This document shows positions 52,140-63,764 of a stretch of DNA of 64,000 nt, in pieces. Position numbers and translations under genes: made by a program. The notes under the pieces were generated by a model that worked only from the letters and a program-made list of their open reading frames with translations, was not told the DNA's origin and did no database searches. The DNA is from Sapria himalayana (taxonomy: Eukaryota > Streptophyta > Magnoliopsida > Malpighiales > Rafflesiaceae). Each line of letters opens with the position of its first letter. The first letter of the stretch is position 1. Where the stretch lies: the NCBI GenBank assembly GCA_029783825.1, contig JAREIK010000801.1, positions 11,372,391-11,436,390 on the forward strand. Direction: 5' to 3'.

Positions 52140-52497
52140 TCAAAATAAAAATATAAATGTGAGTCACACTTCAAGTAAACCTCCTCAGCACACCACAAAT
52201 AGACTGTACAGTCCATATATACTTAATGCACAATTTAAACACTTATTGCGCACATGCCCCATTCACACAACACGTGCACAGTCCACGCACACGTGCATTG
52301 TTCTCACTACATGCACGTGCACTGCACAGATTGTGCAGTTACCAACAGGTTGATGCTGTGGGCATCAATGTTCCATGGTCTATTTCTCCATCACAGGTCT
52401 GTGCGTCTGCACACACCCTCCATGTGTGCGTTTGTGCTGTTACATATGCACTCTTCATACAGACACACACACCTATTTAAACATCGCTATGATACCA
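52140..52497 (-). repeat. Copia primer site with GTG-rich leader (minus)
   Basis: tggtatcatagc on the minus strand at 52,486-52,497 is one mismatch from the canonical primer site. It is followed by about 340 bases of GT-rich leader. An LTR presumably lies at 52,500-52,900. Microsatellites (TG) and (TA) are at 52,867-52,884 and 53,017-53,035. Confidence 0.62.
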
Positions 52498-53299
52498 TGA
52501 TAAATGCAAACTCCAAACATCAAAAATAAAAAAGATGAAAAATATACAAGTTGAAAGCCCATATAAATATTATGCTACCTGGATTAAGGCAGCCCACAAG
52601 TTAAGTTCTCTTATCCATAAAACATAAAGATAAAAATAAAGTAAGCATAGACAAAAATCATATTAAAAGTAAATTCATGAGATTTCCATCAATTCATAAT
52701 ATTAAAATTTTTTATGTTAGTAATCAATACATAAATATTTTAAAAGTTCATACCTACTTGAATGACCAATTTATATTAGCTAATTTCATAAAAAAAAAGA
52801 TCATTTTCAAATACAGATTTAGTTGTAGTATTTGAATGAATATTATTATATTTATCTTCATTATATGTGTGTGTGTGTGTGTGTATTTTATTCAATTATT
52901 CATATATAATATACTTTTTCTTGTATAGTTAGTTCTTACAAGTTGCTATTATATTATAGAGTAAAAATTATTTTTAATTGTGTAAGAAAACTCTTAAAAA
53001 TAAATATAAAATTGAATATATATATATATATATATAAGCATAAAAAAGAAACACATTGAGCACTCCTTTATACACTAGGAACACTCCACTCCAAAAAAAA
53101 ACATACTAGTAAATATAATTGAATTTCTCTTAATGTGTACATGTCATGTATCTAACAATAAATTTAGAATAAGGGTAAGGAACTTGTGGTCATTTCAAAG
53201 TGTTTGTCAAAATGTCCACAAATTAATCTCCAATAGGTATGCATGCTATCATAATGAAATCTTCATAAATTTTCTCATAGACAAATACTCATTGTTAAA

Positions 53300-53620
53300 T
53301 AAAGATGCCTAGTCAAGCCAGCCAAATGTAACTCGGCCACCGAGCCGAGCACCCCAAGCCCACCCCTGATGCAACTAGAACAGCAACGTGGCTGCATCCC
53401 TAGCAACTATGCATGGCAAATATGCCCGATTTATATTAGGATTGAGCTAACCCTGCTTGATTACAATTTCCACCATGACCCAGCCAGGGGGACCAACAAA
53501 CCAGACCATGTCCAATTTTTTAGGGGTGCCTAGTTTGGTCAAGCAAAGGCAGGCCAATTTTTCTGGTAATATTGGTAATGATGAAGATATGCAGTCATGA
53601 AGATAAATATACAAACATTT
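53300..53620. repeat. GC-rich unclassified segment
   Basis: Sequence such as 'cggccaccgagccgagcacccc' stands out from AT-rich surroundings and resembles hAT interior DNA. No termini were found and no gene is supported. Confidence 0.4.
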
Positions 53621-53935
53621 TATTGGGAGCAACTGAAAAACTGATCAAGACTCCATTTTATAAAAATGTCAACTGAATGTAAAATTGCATCATAGAGAAA
53701 CAACATGGCTATCACACTGGCACATTCCTTGTCTATAGAATCAAAGAAAATAACTCAAGAACAAATATTTTTTTACTTTTTGATGAAATAAAAGTCAATA
53801 GAAACCAAACAATGGCTGGAAAATACAGACTAAGTAGAATGTCAAGGCAAAATACTTCTAATTGCAACAATCAAACAGTAATTTTTAACAAAGTTGATTA
53901 AAAAAATATGATTCATATAATTGACCAAAAATAGT

Positions 53936-54459
53936 TAGAGGTGTCAAACGTGCTGGACCAAACCATGCCGGCACGACCCATTACAGTGTGGCACATCAAT
54001 GCCACCGTGTCCTGCTCGGCATAGCACGGGAACAATACTGACAGCCCGACATAGCACAATTGGCCATGGCCTGCAAATTGCATAGTCGTGTCAGGCCGTG
54101 TCAGGCCTAGAGAAGGCCGTACTTTTCGGGTCATTTCATGCGAGCACGAACTAGTTTTTCAAAAAAAAAAAAAATCATTCAATTGCGAGCCACATAAGCA
54201 ATATCCGGCTTACGTGGCCGTTTAAAAAAACCGCCTCATCAAGTGACCACCCAACAAAACTAGACCCGTGATCCGGGACCCAGCCGTATCCGGTCCCAAG
54301 TTACCGGGCCGGTGGACAATGCCACCGGGTCAGGTACACGGGTCATGTCTGGTCTATCACAAGGCGCGACTCGCACCAGTGCAACATGGCATGAGTTGTG
54401 CCACAAACCAGGCATGGTTCTGGACCGTGTCGTGCTCCGAGACCTAGTTGGAGCCTCAA
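53936..54459. mobile_element. Short non-autonomous hAT derivative, 524 bp
   Basis: The left end TAGAGGTGTCAAACG and degraded right end GTTGGAGCCTCAA are flanked by a perfect AAAATAGT duplication (53,928-53,935 and 54,460-54,467). It lies in the endonuclease V intron with its nearer edge about 70 bp past the donor site of the exon ending at 54,540. Confidence 0.9.
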
Positions 54460-54539
54460 AAAATAGTTAGGATAAGACTTGATTGATAATAATGATGATG
54501 ATGAAACAGTCAGACAGCAGATAAAAATTCAATAATAAC

Positions 54540-54810
54540 CTCTCTGAAGGCAAGGAATCCAGCAACATATGGAACATGAAGAGTGACCACCGAATAATCA
54601 GCATACACTATGCTGAAGTTGTTTATATCCAGTACAACAAGTGCCCCACATGCAACACTTGGGTCTTCCTTTGAGAAGCTCACATCCACCCCGCCCACAT
54701 ACTTCAGTAAAATATTTTCATTTCCTTCAGCTTTTGGCTCACTTCCTATAGGAAGTTTCCAAGGAAAGTCATCCACCTTGATCAATCGCTTCTTCAGTGA
54801 ATTTTGTATC
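54540..54810 (-). CDS. ENDOV: Endonuclease V, exon with first catalytic Asp and Glu
   Basis: This 271-bp exon encodes 90 residues after one leading base of a split codon. It starts after an acceptor reading gttacag and ends at GAG before gttatt. The motif YVGGVDVSFSKED carries the first metal-binding aspartate. PYVAGFLAFRE carries the catalytic glutamate and the wedge motif that flips the inosine base. The lead-in, IQNSLKKRLI followed by FPWKLP, resembles the usual plant N-terminal helix region. The frame stays open for another 80 codons upstream, but the acceptor and loss of similarity put the exon edge at 54,810. The wedge reads PYVA where most relatives have a proline in the fourth place. 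Seen: motifs and splice sites. Known: catalytic roles in bacterial and human EndoV. Inferred: an active enzyme. Confidence 0.93.
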
Positions 54811-55319
54811 CTGTAACATTTTTTTGGACTTATATAAATCCATAATCTTAGAAAATTACCTGCATCATTTACGGATGCTTGGCTGGTGTTTCTCACAAAC
54901 AGGGAAAACCATCTCAAACAAAATAAACATACCATGATGGCTTGTGTTGTCATGTATAACATGTGAGCTATGAAGAACATTTTTAAAGAAAAAAATGAAC
55001 TAGAATGCAAAATGTTGAATGATTTGAACAAACAAATATCATATGTATAATTATAAAAATCTGTAGGACTATCTTTGCCTGTGCAATGAATACTCTGAAA
55101 ATATCAAAAAATAATTAAAAAATGTTAGAAAGCAATAATATATCATGTATACTCCTCAAACTGTTGCGTGAATATCTAGCATATTTTTCCTCAAGCTAAG
55201 ATTCTTTTAAATCATTCCTATAAATATATGCAACATTACCTCAAACAAGAACACACATAGGGAAAGATATGTGAAAAAATAATAATAAAAAAATAATTTT
55301 TTTTTGTTGCACTTTATTT

Positions 55320-55890
55320 AGTGTTTAGTTGTTGTTCTTTATCTTTGATATTTTTGATAAGAGCATCAAACATGTGAGCTAGCCTAAGTTTTTTATTTTT
55401 CTATTTATGAATTTAAGATTTCCTTTGCATGTATGAGTTTCATTTATATGATTATTTCATTTTGAAATTATGTTTTTCTACATAGAATCAGAGCTTGAGT
55501 TAGCTCGCCTTAAAGAGAAAAAAATGTGTGTTTTGCGCATGTAATGCAGGCACGCGAGGCGAGTGCAGGCATGAGTAAGAGCATGGTGTGGATGTGCACA
55601 CCTGCATAAGTGTGACTAAGATGTGTGTTCATATGTGCGCAGTGAAAAACAATGTCCGAAGAATAGGTGCTCGAATGTGTGTGCATGCATGTGATGTGTG
55701 GTTCAAAAATCAAAACAATATGAGCACGTGTAGGCACAAGGCTATGTGTGCATATAATGTGGCGCGTATGATAGTGGGGTAGTGCGTACCACAGTGAGGC
55801 AATGTATACAACATTGACATGCAATGTACAATAAAAATGTAGAGTGACGCATGTGTGACAATGGGGTGTGGTGCATGTATGATAGTGGTG
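55320..55890 (+). repeat. Copia LTR end, primer site and GTG-rich leader
   Basis: The LTR-like tail contains 'catcaaacatgtgagct'. A primer-site match, tagaatcagagc, is at 55,483-55,494, followed by 380 bases of G/T-rich leader. The leader creates Cys/His-rich shadow frames on both strands. 56,000-57,600 shows only AT-rich DNA I cannot classify. Confidence 0.65.
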
Positions 55891-57619
55891 TGCTTGCAAT
55901 GATGCTTACTCATGGCATGGGATAGATAGAGACCCAGTGAAGAGATGTCTCAAACTACTTACCAAAGAGACATAAACAATATCAATCATGATAGACATAG
56001 AGACATGAGATCATCAGTTCAGTACACACAAAATAAAGATTATAAACATGCCAAAGATAAATATTAGTAATTATTATAAAAGAAAAGACTAGGAAAACTA
56101 TAAAATATTCAATGTCATAAATAGACTACTAGATTCATTTATGAATATTATAGCTCACCTATTTAGTAAGGCAATAATGAATTATCCTTGTTTATTGAAT
56201 TTTGTTATAGCTAAAAGTAAAATATTTAAAGACTTTGATGATGACAATAATCTACTTAGTATTTTAATTTTTTTCTTAAGTTATATTTATTCATGCCCAT
56301 ATATTCTCTTTTATGTGAATTATTTATTAAACAACTTCATTATGATCTCAATTATATCCGACTTATTTTGTTTTACCCAATTAAAAGATTTTAAGAAAAG
56401 AAAATTTTTAGAATTCAACATAATTTGTATAATTTCTCTTTAATGAATATGTGAATTGGTCATAAGTGAGATATTCAAGATTATAATAATTATTAAGGTA
56501 TTCAACTCATGCATTACACTATAAAACTTTGTGAAAATTATTGAATATAAACTAAAAAAAAAACAAAAATTTTAAAGAAATAATTTAAATTTATTTCAGG
56601 TAGGTCTAATATGGAGATTATTGACTTAGCAAAATAATTAATCAAGAAATACAAAAAAAAAATATCATTCATAACATTTATCGATGTATAGAAATTTTAT
56701 GATCTAGGACAAAAAGAATTAATTTAGTGAATTTTATTCAGAAATAAAAATTAATAAAAAGTTTTAAATTAGTCATAGCAAAATAGAGTACTTAAAATAT
56801 AAATTTAATCATAGTAAGAGTGATAATAATGTAGTAAGCAAAACATAAAAGCAAAAAATAATAAATATCAACCATTTCAAGTATATATACTCTATATTAA
56901 GTAAAAATTAAGAGATTGACAAAAATATATCTCATAAAATTAAGATTAAATGAATTCAATAGCGGGATGTATTAGAAATTCTTTGTGATAGATCGAGTGT
57001 CAAATAAATTAAGAAGAAAAAATTATAAAACTAAAAGACCATCATGTTGTATGAAAATAAATGTTAAACGATCAAAAAATAATATATTCTAAGAATAAGG
57101 ACAATAAAAATTAAAATGATGAATGATATGATGGATGTGTGACAAGAGTATCAATGATAAAAATTAAAAATTAAATTATTAGTAAAAAAATAAAAATAAC
57201 TCATATGCATTATAAAATAATAAAGAATCATCTGAGGTAATTTGAACACATCCCATGTAGATCTCCTAGTATTCTAATTAAGAAGTATGAGATCATTCAA
57301 GTGAGAACAAAACTAAAAATATGCTTAAAATAAATTGAGTAGAAATATTATATAATATTTTAATAACTAAAAAATTAGAAATAAATATAAATTTTAATAG
57401 AGTTAATTGAAAAAACATGAAACATAATATCGACTCCAAATAGTTAAAATAAGATTTAGTTGATGATTATGATTATAATGAAAATGATTAAGTATCTTAC
57501 TAGTATTTGAGTGTCAATGATATTTTTCTTGTTTATTTTTAACTAATTTAACCATTTATGAACAACCTGAGAATTTTATATTATAGAATAAGAAAGATTT
57601 CTATCTTAAATTATGAGAA

Positions 57620-58902
57620 ATGTCCAATAGAAAAGTATATTAGAGCTTCCAATCTTATCCGTGCGACATATATAAGTAATAACTAATTCAATCTGATATG
57701 CTCATATATTTGAAAATCTAGTAGAGATAAAACTCATGACTTAAGATTTAGGTGGAATATGGTTTGGATGACCCTACCCACAAAAAATGGATCTAGCCTA
57801 ACATGGATTCGCCTATTGAAATGGTGTGGGTGGGCATCACTAAAAGCATGACAGGTCATGAGGAGTTCCACGGCATAACCCGAATTGCCAACATGCACTA
57901 AAGGTATCCAACAGGTACAGTCAGACAAACACCACCTTTTTTGAAGTCCAACCAAGCACGACATAATTTTTAGCATGGATCATGTCATGTTGGCCAAGTA
58001 GCAAAAAAGGGCAGCCCAACACTGCACTTTGGCCCAGGAAAAACATGAGACATGTCCAATATAAAAGTATATTAGAGCTTTCAATCATATCCATGAGACA
58101 TATATAAGTAATAACTCATTTAATCTGATATACTCACATATTTGAAAATCTAGTAGAGAGAAAACTCGTGACTTAAGATTTTAGGTGATAAATAGGTTGG
58201 ATGACCCTGCAAAAAATGGATCTGCCTATTGAAATGGTGTGGGTGGGCATCGCTCAAAGCATGACAGGTCATGAGGAGTTCCACAGCATGACCCAAATTG
58301 CCAACATGCACTAAAGAAGTCCAACAAGTACAGTCAGACCAACACCACCCTTTTTTGAGGTCCAACCAAGCACGACATAGTTTTTAGGATAGGTAATGAT
58401 AATATCATGTTGGCCTATTAACAAACAAGGGCAGCCCAACACTACACTTTGTCCAAAGAAAAATGAGACGTGTCCAATATAAAAGTATATTAGAGCTTCC
58501 AATCATATCCGTGAGACACATAAATAATAACTCTTTCAATCTGATATACTCACATATTTAAAAATCTAATAGAAATAAAACTCATGACTTAAAATTTTAG
58601 GTGATTAATAGGTTGGATGACCCTACCCACAAAAAATGGATCTGGCATGACATGGATCCACCTATTGAAATGGTGTGGGTGGGCATCGCTCAAAGGCGAA
58701 GCATGACAGGTCATGAGAAGTTCCACAGCATGACCCGAATTGCCAGCATGCACTAAAGGTGTCCAACATATACAATCAGACCGACACCACCCTTTTTTGA
58801 GATCCAACCAGGCACGACATAGTTTTTAGCATAGGTCATGTTGGCCTAGTAGCAAACAAGAGCAGCCCAACACTTCACTTTGGCCCAGGAGAAACATGGG
58901 AC
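57620..58902. repeat. Three-copy tandem repeat, ~430 bp units
   Basis: Units 57,620-58,051, 58,052-58,469 and 58,470-58,902 each run from 'atgtccaatataaaagtata' to 'ggcccaggaaaaacatg'. All share 'gaaatggtgtgggtgggcat' and 'gcatgacaggtcatgag'. The third carries a small internal insertion (caaaggcgaag). The repeated open frame on the minus strand (about 71 residues) is not a recognised protein. Confidence 0.93.
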
Positions 58903-59160
58903 ATGTCATATTGGTTTCAAACTGAGTTACAACTCAACGCATGGCACTGTAGCCCATAGGCAATAGCAAGCTGACGAAGAGCGGCTAGCCCCTAGCCCTA
59001 GTGGGTAGCACTACTACAAATGTGACTACGGCCTATGATAGCCTACCCAAGACTATCCTATGGGCTAGAGGCTATGGTTGGCCGTTGGCACTAGCCAAGG
59101 GCCTGGCTGTCCAATCCAGTTCCAGCCTAGGCCCACCCAAGACAACTCCCTTATCCAAAA
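58903..59160. repeat. GC-rich segment next to the tandem array
   Basis: It contains 'gcggctagcccctagccct' and inverted-looking 'ggctagaggctatgg' pieces and ends at a GT microsatellite (59,174-59,195). No termini or coding potential were recognised. Confidence 0.4.
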
Positions 59161-61094
59161 TCAAAATATAAGTTGTGTGTGTGTGAGTGTGTGTGTTTAT
59201 ATTTTTATATATTTTTATTTGAAATTCAAAAAAAATAAAAATTTTTGTTAAAATTTAAATTGTAAATATTAAATATATTTAATAATGTGTGTGTGTGTGT
59301 GTTTATATATTTTAAAATGAAATTTAATAAAAAAATAACTTTGTTAAAATTTAAATTGCAAGTATTAAATATTATCAATAATGTATATGAATATGAATAT
59401 AAAAAAATATTTAAAAAATACATTCAATTTTCAAAATATAAATATAAATACTAAAAAATATAAAATAAAATATATGTCAAGGTAGTGCAAGTAACATAAT
59501 ATCACTCTATATGGTTTGGATCGTCACAACTTTAAATCTTGATTTTATCATTTTCGTATATGACATTATTCACTTGCAATTTATAAATTTTATCTTATAG
59601 ACTCATTCGTACATCTTCTCAATCATTTATACATAATAAAATTTCAATAATATCTAATTAAAATCTAATTGATCTATCTATAATCATATTCACCACCATA
59701 AAAATATAATTTCAAAATTATGCTAGATATTGAAAGAATTAATAAATCATATATTATTTTAGATAAAACAAAAAATATGAAATGATATAATTTTTACCAA
59801 CTTAATATGTTATAATTTTTTATATTATTATGGAACAATATAGAATAGTAATTAATGTATATATATCTCAACAGTTTACTCTTATTATACGAACCACTCT
59901 ATTTTTAACTCCTAACTAACTAAATAAAAAATTCATCATCACCAAATATAATATCAATTTTATGCTAAAAAAGAATATTAAAATTATCATATTTATTTTC
60001 TCACCATTTAAAAATATTATCTTATTGATGAGAAATCATAAAATCTAAATCTTATAGTTAATTCAATTGTGAAAAATGATTAAGAATTTCATAATAATTT
60101 ATACCTCTTTCATTTTAACCTTAAAATTAATTTAAGCAATAAAAAATAGAATAAATAACTAATATTTTAAATATTTTTTTATCACAATAATCATGACCCC
60201 AAAAATGAATATTCTTTATATTGATTAAAAATATTACTTAGTTTGCATATAAACTTAGGTACAATGCATATTATAAGAGTGTATACAGAAAAATACATGT
60301 TCGTCATATCATAAAATATTTTCATAAATTTGAAAAAAAATCATGTCTCAATTTGATTCATTAATTATTATTTTATCAATTTTACTATTAATATAATTGA
60401 TATCAAATATTAATAGTCAACATATAAATTTCACATTAGATACATAAAATCAAATAGTATTGACATCCATACAAATTTTTTTAGGGCTACTAACTTATAT
60501 AGGTTATAAAAAATTTGTAGTTTGTTATGTGTCATAATATATTATAATGTATTTCATATTTATTCTAATGTATAATAAATTATTTTTAAGCCAAGTTATA
60601 CTGTTAGATTTATTATGTAAAACATATATAAATATATACCTAATATGAAAAATATTAGCTAAGAAATCATCTCTAATGATTCTTAAAAAAATACTTATTT
60701 TGACATTAATATTTAAAGTATTATTAAATATTATATTATATATTTTATTTTGTATCTCATATTCCCAATAAATCCTCGAAAAATACTTATATATAACATG
60801 ATCATCATGAGAATGAAGAATTTCACAAAATCTTAATATTTTTTTATTTAATTTCTACTTGAAATTAACAAAATAAATGATAATACATGCGAATGTATTA
60901 TCATCATAGATAACCCAAATATCATATGTTACCTAAACCACTCCACTTCATTTGCTAAGTTCATTAATTATCAAATTATTTTTCTATTTTTACTTTTTTG
61001 GTTGTCTGATTCATACAAGTCATCATAGGGATCCTACAACAGGTGGGCTTGAAGTACTTCAACATACAATAAATCATAATTATTTAAAACACAA

Positions 61095-61690
61095 GGCATA
61101 GCAAAACACAAAAACCTTTTAGAACTTTGAGGTACAAGACGCAATAAAGGCACAAGTTTTTTTATAAGGAATACTTTGCATATAAATATGTAAAAATTAA
61201 ATATTTCACTAAATAATTATCTATAATTTTTATAATTAATGAAATATAATCTAATAAATGACATTAAACATAAAAATTAAACACAATTACTATTTTTAAC
61301 TATCACAATTATTTAAAATAATAAATTTTAACAATCAAATATGTAAAGTTCAATATTTAAATTTCAAATATATCACAAACATAAAAATAAAATATCATTT
61401 ATATTTTTCTTCATAACAAAAATTAAAAGTTCAAAAAAACAAATAGAATAAATAGTTATAGGCACATTTATTTGAAGCATATTAGTATAATGAACACTGA
61501 GATACAAAAGTTTATTGGAGCATTAAGATACAAATCACAACTAAGACGAGTTTTTTTTTTGGAGACGCACTCGAGCTAATATATATAAATTTATATATTT
61601 CACAAAATATTAATTATAATTTTTATATAGTAATATAATATAATAAATAAAATACATCAAATATAAAAATAAAATATTATGAAAAACTTG
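61095..61690. repeat. AT-rich tandem duplication, ~395-bp offset
   Basis: The stretch around 61,105-61,290 recurs in diverged form at about 61,500-61,685 (landmarks: tacaaRacgcaa/tacaaatcacaa, gagttttttt, atatttcac, ataaaaat). Confidence 0.5.
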
Positions 61691-61732
61691 CTAATAAAAG
61701 CATTCAAAATTTCAAAATAAAATAATAAAATT

Positions 61733-61855
61733 TTAATAATTCAATATATATATATATATATATATTTTTTGTGAGCATTTATAGATATATTTATATATGC
61801 ATATGTATAGGATTGCAATTATAAATACACATATGTATATATATGTACATATACA

Positions 61856-61903
<48 letters not shown>

Positions 61904-62231
61904 TATACATACATATATATACACATATATATATACATGTGTGTGTGTGTGTATATACATATAGCATACATATATGAATAGAACTATACATATATAATCT
62001 TTTGTGTGCATGGGTATAACTATATATATGTACATATACATATATAAGCCTTTTTTGTGTGTGTGTGTGTAAGCCTTGTGTGTGTGTGTAAGCTTTTGTG
62101 TGTATATAATTATATATATATATGACTATATAGTTATACATATAGTATAGTTATATATGTACATATAGCATAGTTATATATGTACATATAGCATAGTTAT
62201 ATATGTACATATAGTTATACATATAGTAGAG

Positions 62232-62279
<48 letters not shown>

Positions 62280-62290
62280 ATATAGCCATA
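61733..62290. repeat. TA, TG and TATGTACATA microsatellite cluster
   Basis: Includes a long (TA) run at 61,859-61,898, a (GT) run at 62,246-62,277, and repeated 'atatatgtacatatagcatagt' around 62,150-62,215. The long Ile/Tyr/Cys/Thr-rich frames here are microsatellite artefacts. Confidence 0.95.
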
Positions 62291-62370
62291 CATATAGTAT
62301 AGCTAAATAAATATATACATATATCTAAACATAAATATAGCTATATGCATATAGCTATACATGTATACAC

Positions 62371-62508
62371 GAGCTACGATGATAGCTTGTTCTAAGAACG
62401 AGCTATGACAAAGCTCATTCCAATAACGAGCTACACTACGACAATAGCTTGTTCCACTCATTACAGGAACAAACTATGATGGTAGCTCATTCCAAGAATG
62501 ATGAATAA
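62371..62508. repeat. Minisatellite of gagctacgaYgatagct units
   Basis: Four imperfect units of about 28-43 bp alternate 'gagctatgac' with 'agcttgttccaagaac'. Each contains the inverted pair gagct/agctc, so single strands could fold. Confidence 0.8.
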
Positions 62509-63159
62509 ACTAATCAAGGATCTTCAATAAATTTAAATAAAAGACTCATACTAATAATTAATTTTGTTGTGTATTTTCTTATAAACTCATGATAATAAAT
62601 AACAAAATAATTAATAAAAATGAAGTTAATATACATTTAACGACCACGTCACTTAGTTGGATTTGTTTGAGAAACAATATATCATATTTTTTGATATATT
62701 ATTTGACATATCTCATAAAGTATTCAGTCTCATCAATAGTCTAACAAATATGTATTTTTTTATTTGTCTCAATTTTTATTTTTAGTAATCTTAAAAAAAG
62801 TTTATGTCAAATATGTTTATTTATTAATTCTTATATTTTAGGTGCCAAGGACAACATATAACTAAAAGACAACTCAATCTCGGAGATTTTGATCAAGTTA
62901 TCATTATCTAACTCAATATTTAGTTTATTTTCATAATAATCAATATTTTTTATTTTTTTTATTTTTAGAGAATTTTTAGTATGAAAATTTTTGTTTACTT
63001 ATTATATTATCTAGTAAAAACAAATTTTGAGAGTTGAAACTTGAATCCAAAACCAACCAACTACAAATTCACAATTGTAATTGTGAAATTGTAGACCTAG
63101 CTCAAGGGTGTGCCAAGGTTGGGTCTGGGCCATGTCGTGGATCAAGCTTATCATCTCTC

Positions 63160-63412
63160 AAAGTCTTTTGTCTAAAACTATTGTAACTAAAGATACTCCT
63201 TGAGTTGAAAAATTTCTAACTCGTCATATATTCTAATTAAAATATTATTCACATAAATAATCAACAAAATTATCATACTATCATGTCTCATTCACAAAAA
63301 TAAAAAAAAAATCAGTAATATACATGCATAACCCAAAAATATCACAAAATTGAATCTCAGTGACTTCTTCATATCGTACAACACCTTCTACAATTTGTAA
63401 GCACACCTGAGT
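63160..63412 (-). pseudogene. Copia RT fragment, minus strand
   Basis: Minus-strand sense IILLIIYVNNILIRIYDELE then QLKEYL corresponds to the copia RT catalytic box with YVDD changed to YVNN. It is cut at its upstream side by the short hAT at 63,423. Confidence 0.72.
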
Positions 63413-63422
63413 ATACTACTTA

Positions 63423-63679
63423 AAAATACAACACTTTCACTGCCCAATATTGGCCAGTGATAGTGTCGTGACAATGCCGGTCTAACTCAACACAACCTAA
63501 CAAACCTATTTCAAAAAGGCAAGTCATCGGGTTATGCCAAGCTGACCTACAATGTGGCCAAGCTAGCACATCATGCCATGGGTACCCATTTTGTGTCATG
63601 TCCAGTATGGTACAATAGCACGATTTGACTACCAAAATTTAAGTTATGTCAACCTGACATAATCTATTTGACACCTCTA
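63423..63679. mobile_element. Short hAT derivative, about 257 bp, left end decayed
   Basis: The right end TTTGACACCTCTA at 63,667-63,679 is intact and the interior has the family's atgcc/cgtgac composition. The left boundary near 63,421 is degraded. Octamers ACTACTTA (63,415) and ACTACGAA (63,680) match at six positions, which is suggestive only. It cuts a minus-strand copia RT remnant. Confidence 0.6.
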
Positions 63680-63764
63680 ACTACGAATACCACAACATGT
63701 ATCACTATTGAGGTTACCGCATGCAAACAAAAATACGTGCAAGTATCCTATGACCATCATGAGT

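Larger units (their letters stand above)
26303..54810 (-). other. ENDOV: Endonuclease V gene locus (six internal exons and five introns)
   Basis: This interval holds six consecutive exons of a plant endonuclease V, transcribed right to left. The family cleaves one nucleotide 3' of inosine in DNA or RNA. Conceptual joining of the exons keeps one reading frame and gives about 229 residues with the family motifs in order: GGVDVSFS, PYVAGFLAFRE, MVDGNG, HPRG, GVGKN, GHRISL. Intron sizes in transcription order are about 9.9 kb, 2.1 kb, 5.7 kb, 182 bp and 9.9 kb. The long introns contain copia, LINE, SINE-like and hAT insertions. An initiating exon to the right of 54,810 and a terminal exon to the left of 26,303 (expected to continue like 'ADIRSR') were looked for and not recognised; they may be short, diverged or outside the window. 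Open frames and consensus splice sites argue against a pseudogene, but expression is unproven. Confidence 0.88.
59860..63000 (-). pseudogene. Third hAT transposase relic, split by simple-repeat DNA
   Basis: Segments 59,880-61,080 and, less certainly, 62,640-62,960 align in order with the transposase at 32.1-34.3 kb. A clear anchor is aaatacatgttcgtc near 60,290-60,310. Another is the block around 60,780-60,860 matching the DIFHPHDG region. The coding sense is heavily eroded, with no long frame. The 1.5 kb between the segments is unrelated AT-rich DNA with tandem duplications, microsatellites and a minisatellite. Element ends were not identified with confidence; the hAT right end at 63,679 could belong to it or to a separate short element. 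Confidence 0.68.

Noticed and set aside
55510..55913. Cys/His-rich frames that look like zinc-binding proteins
   Set aside because: They arise from GTG/CAC-rich low-complexity DNA following a copia primer site; the Cys/His spacing has no regular finger pattern. The same applies to 51,460-51,801, 52,123-52,529 and 30,212-30,576.
56141..56443. 100-residue hydrophobic plus-strand frame
   Set aside because: The AT-rich composition alone yields Phe/Ile/Leu/Tyr-rich frames; no motif, no homologous copy in the window.
57734..58807. Repeated 71-80-residue frames as a possible protein family
   Set aside because: They come from the three tandem repeat units; starts and ends vary between units, and no known domain was recognised.
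57620..58902. CRISPR-like direct repeats
   Set aside because: The units are 430-bp tandem duplications in plant nuclear DNA with no short repeat/unique spacer alternation.
61733..62141. Two frames of 102 and 116 residues rich in Ile, Tyr, Cys and Thr-His
   Set aside because: They translate TA/TG/TATGTACA microsatellites.
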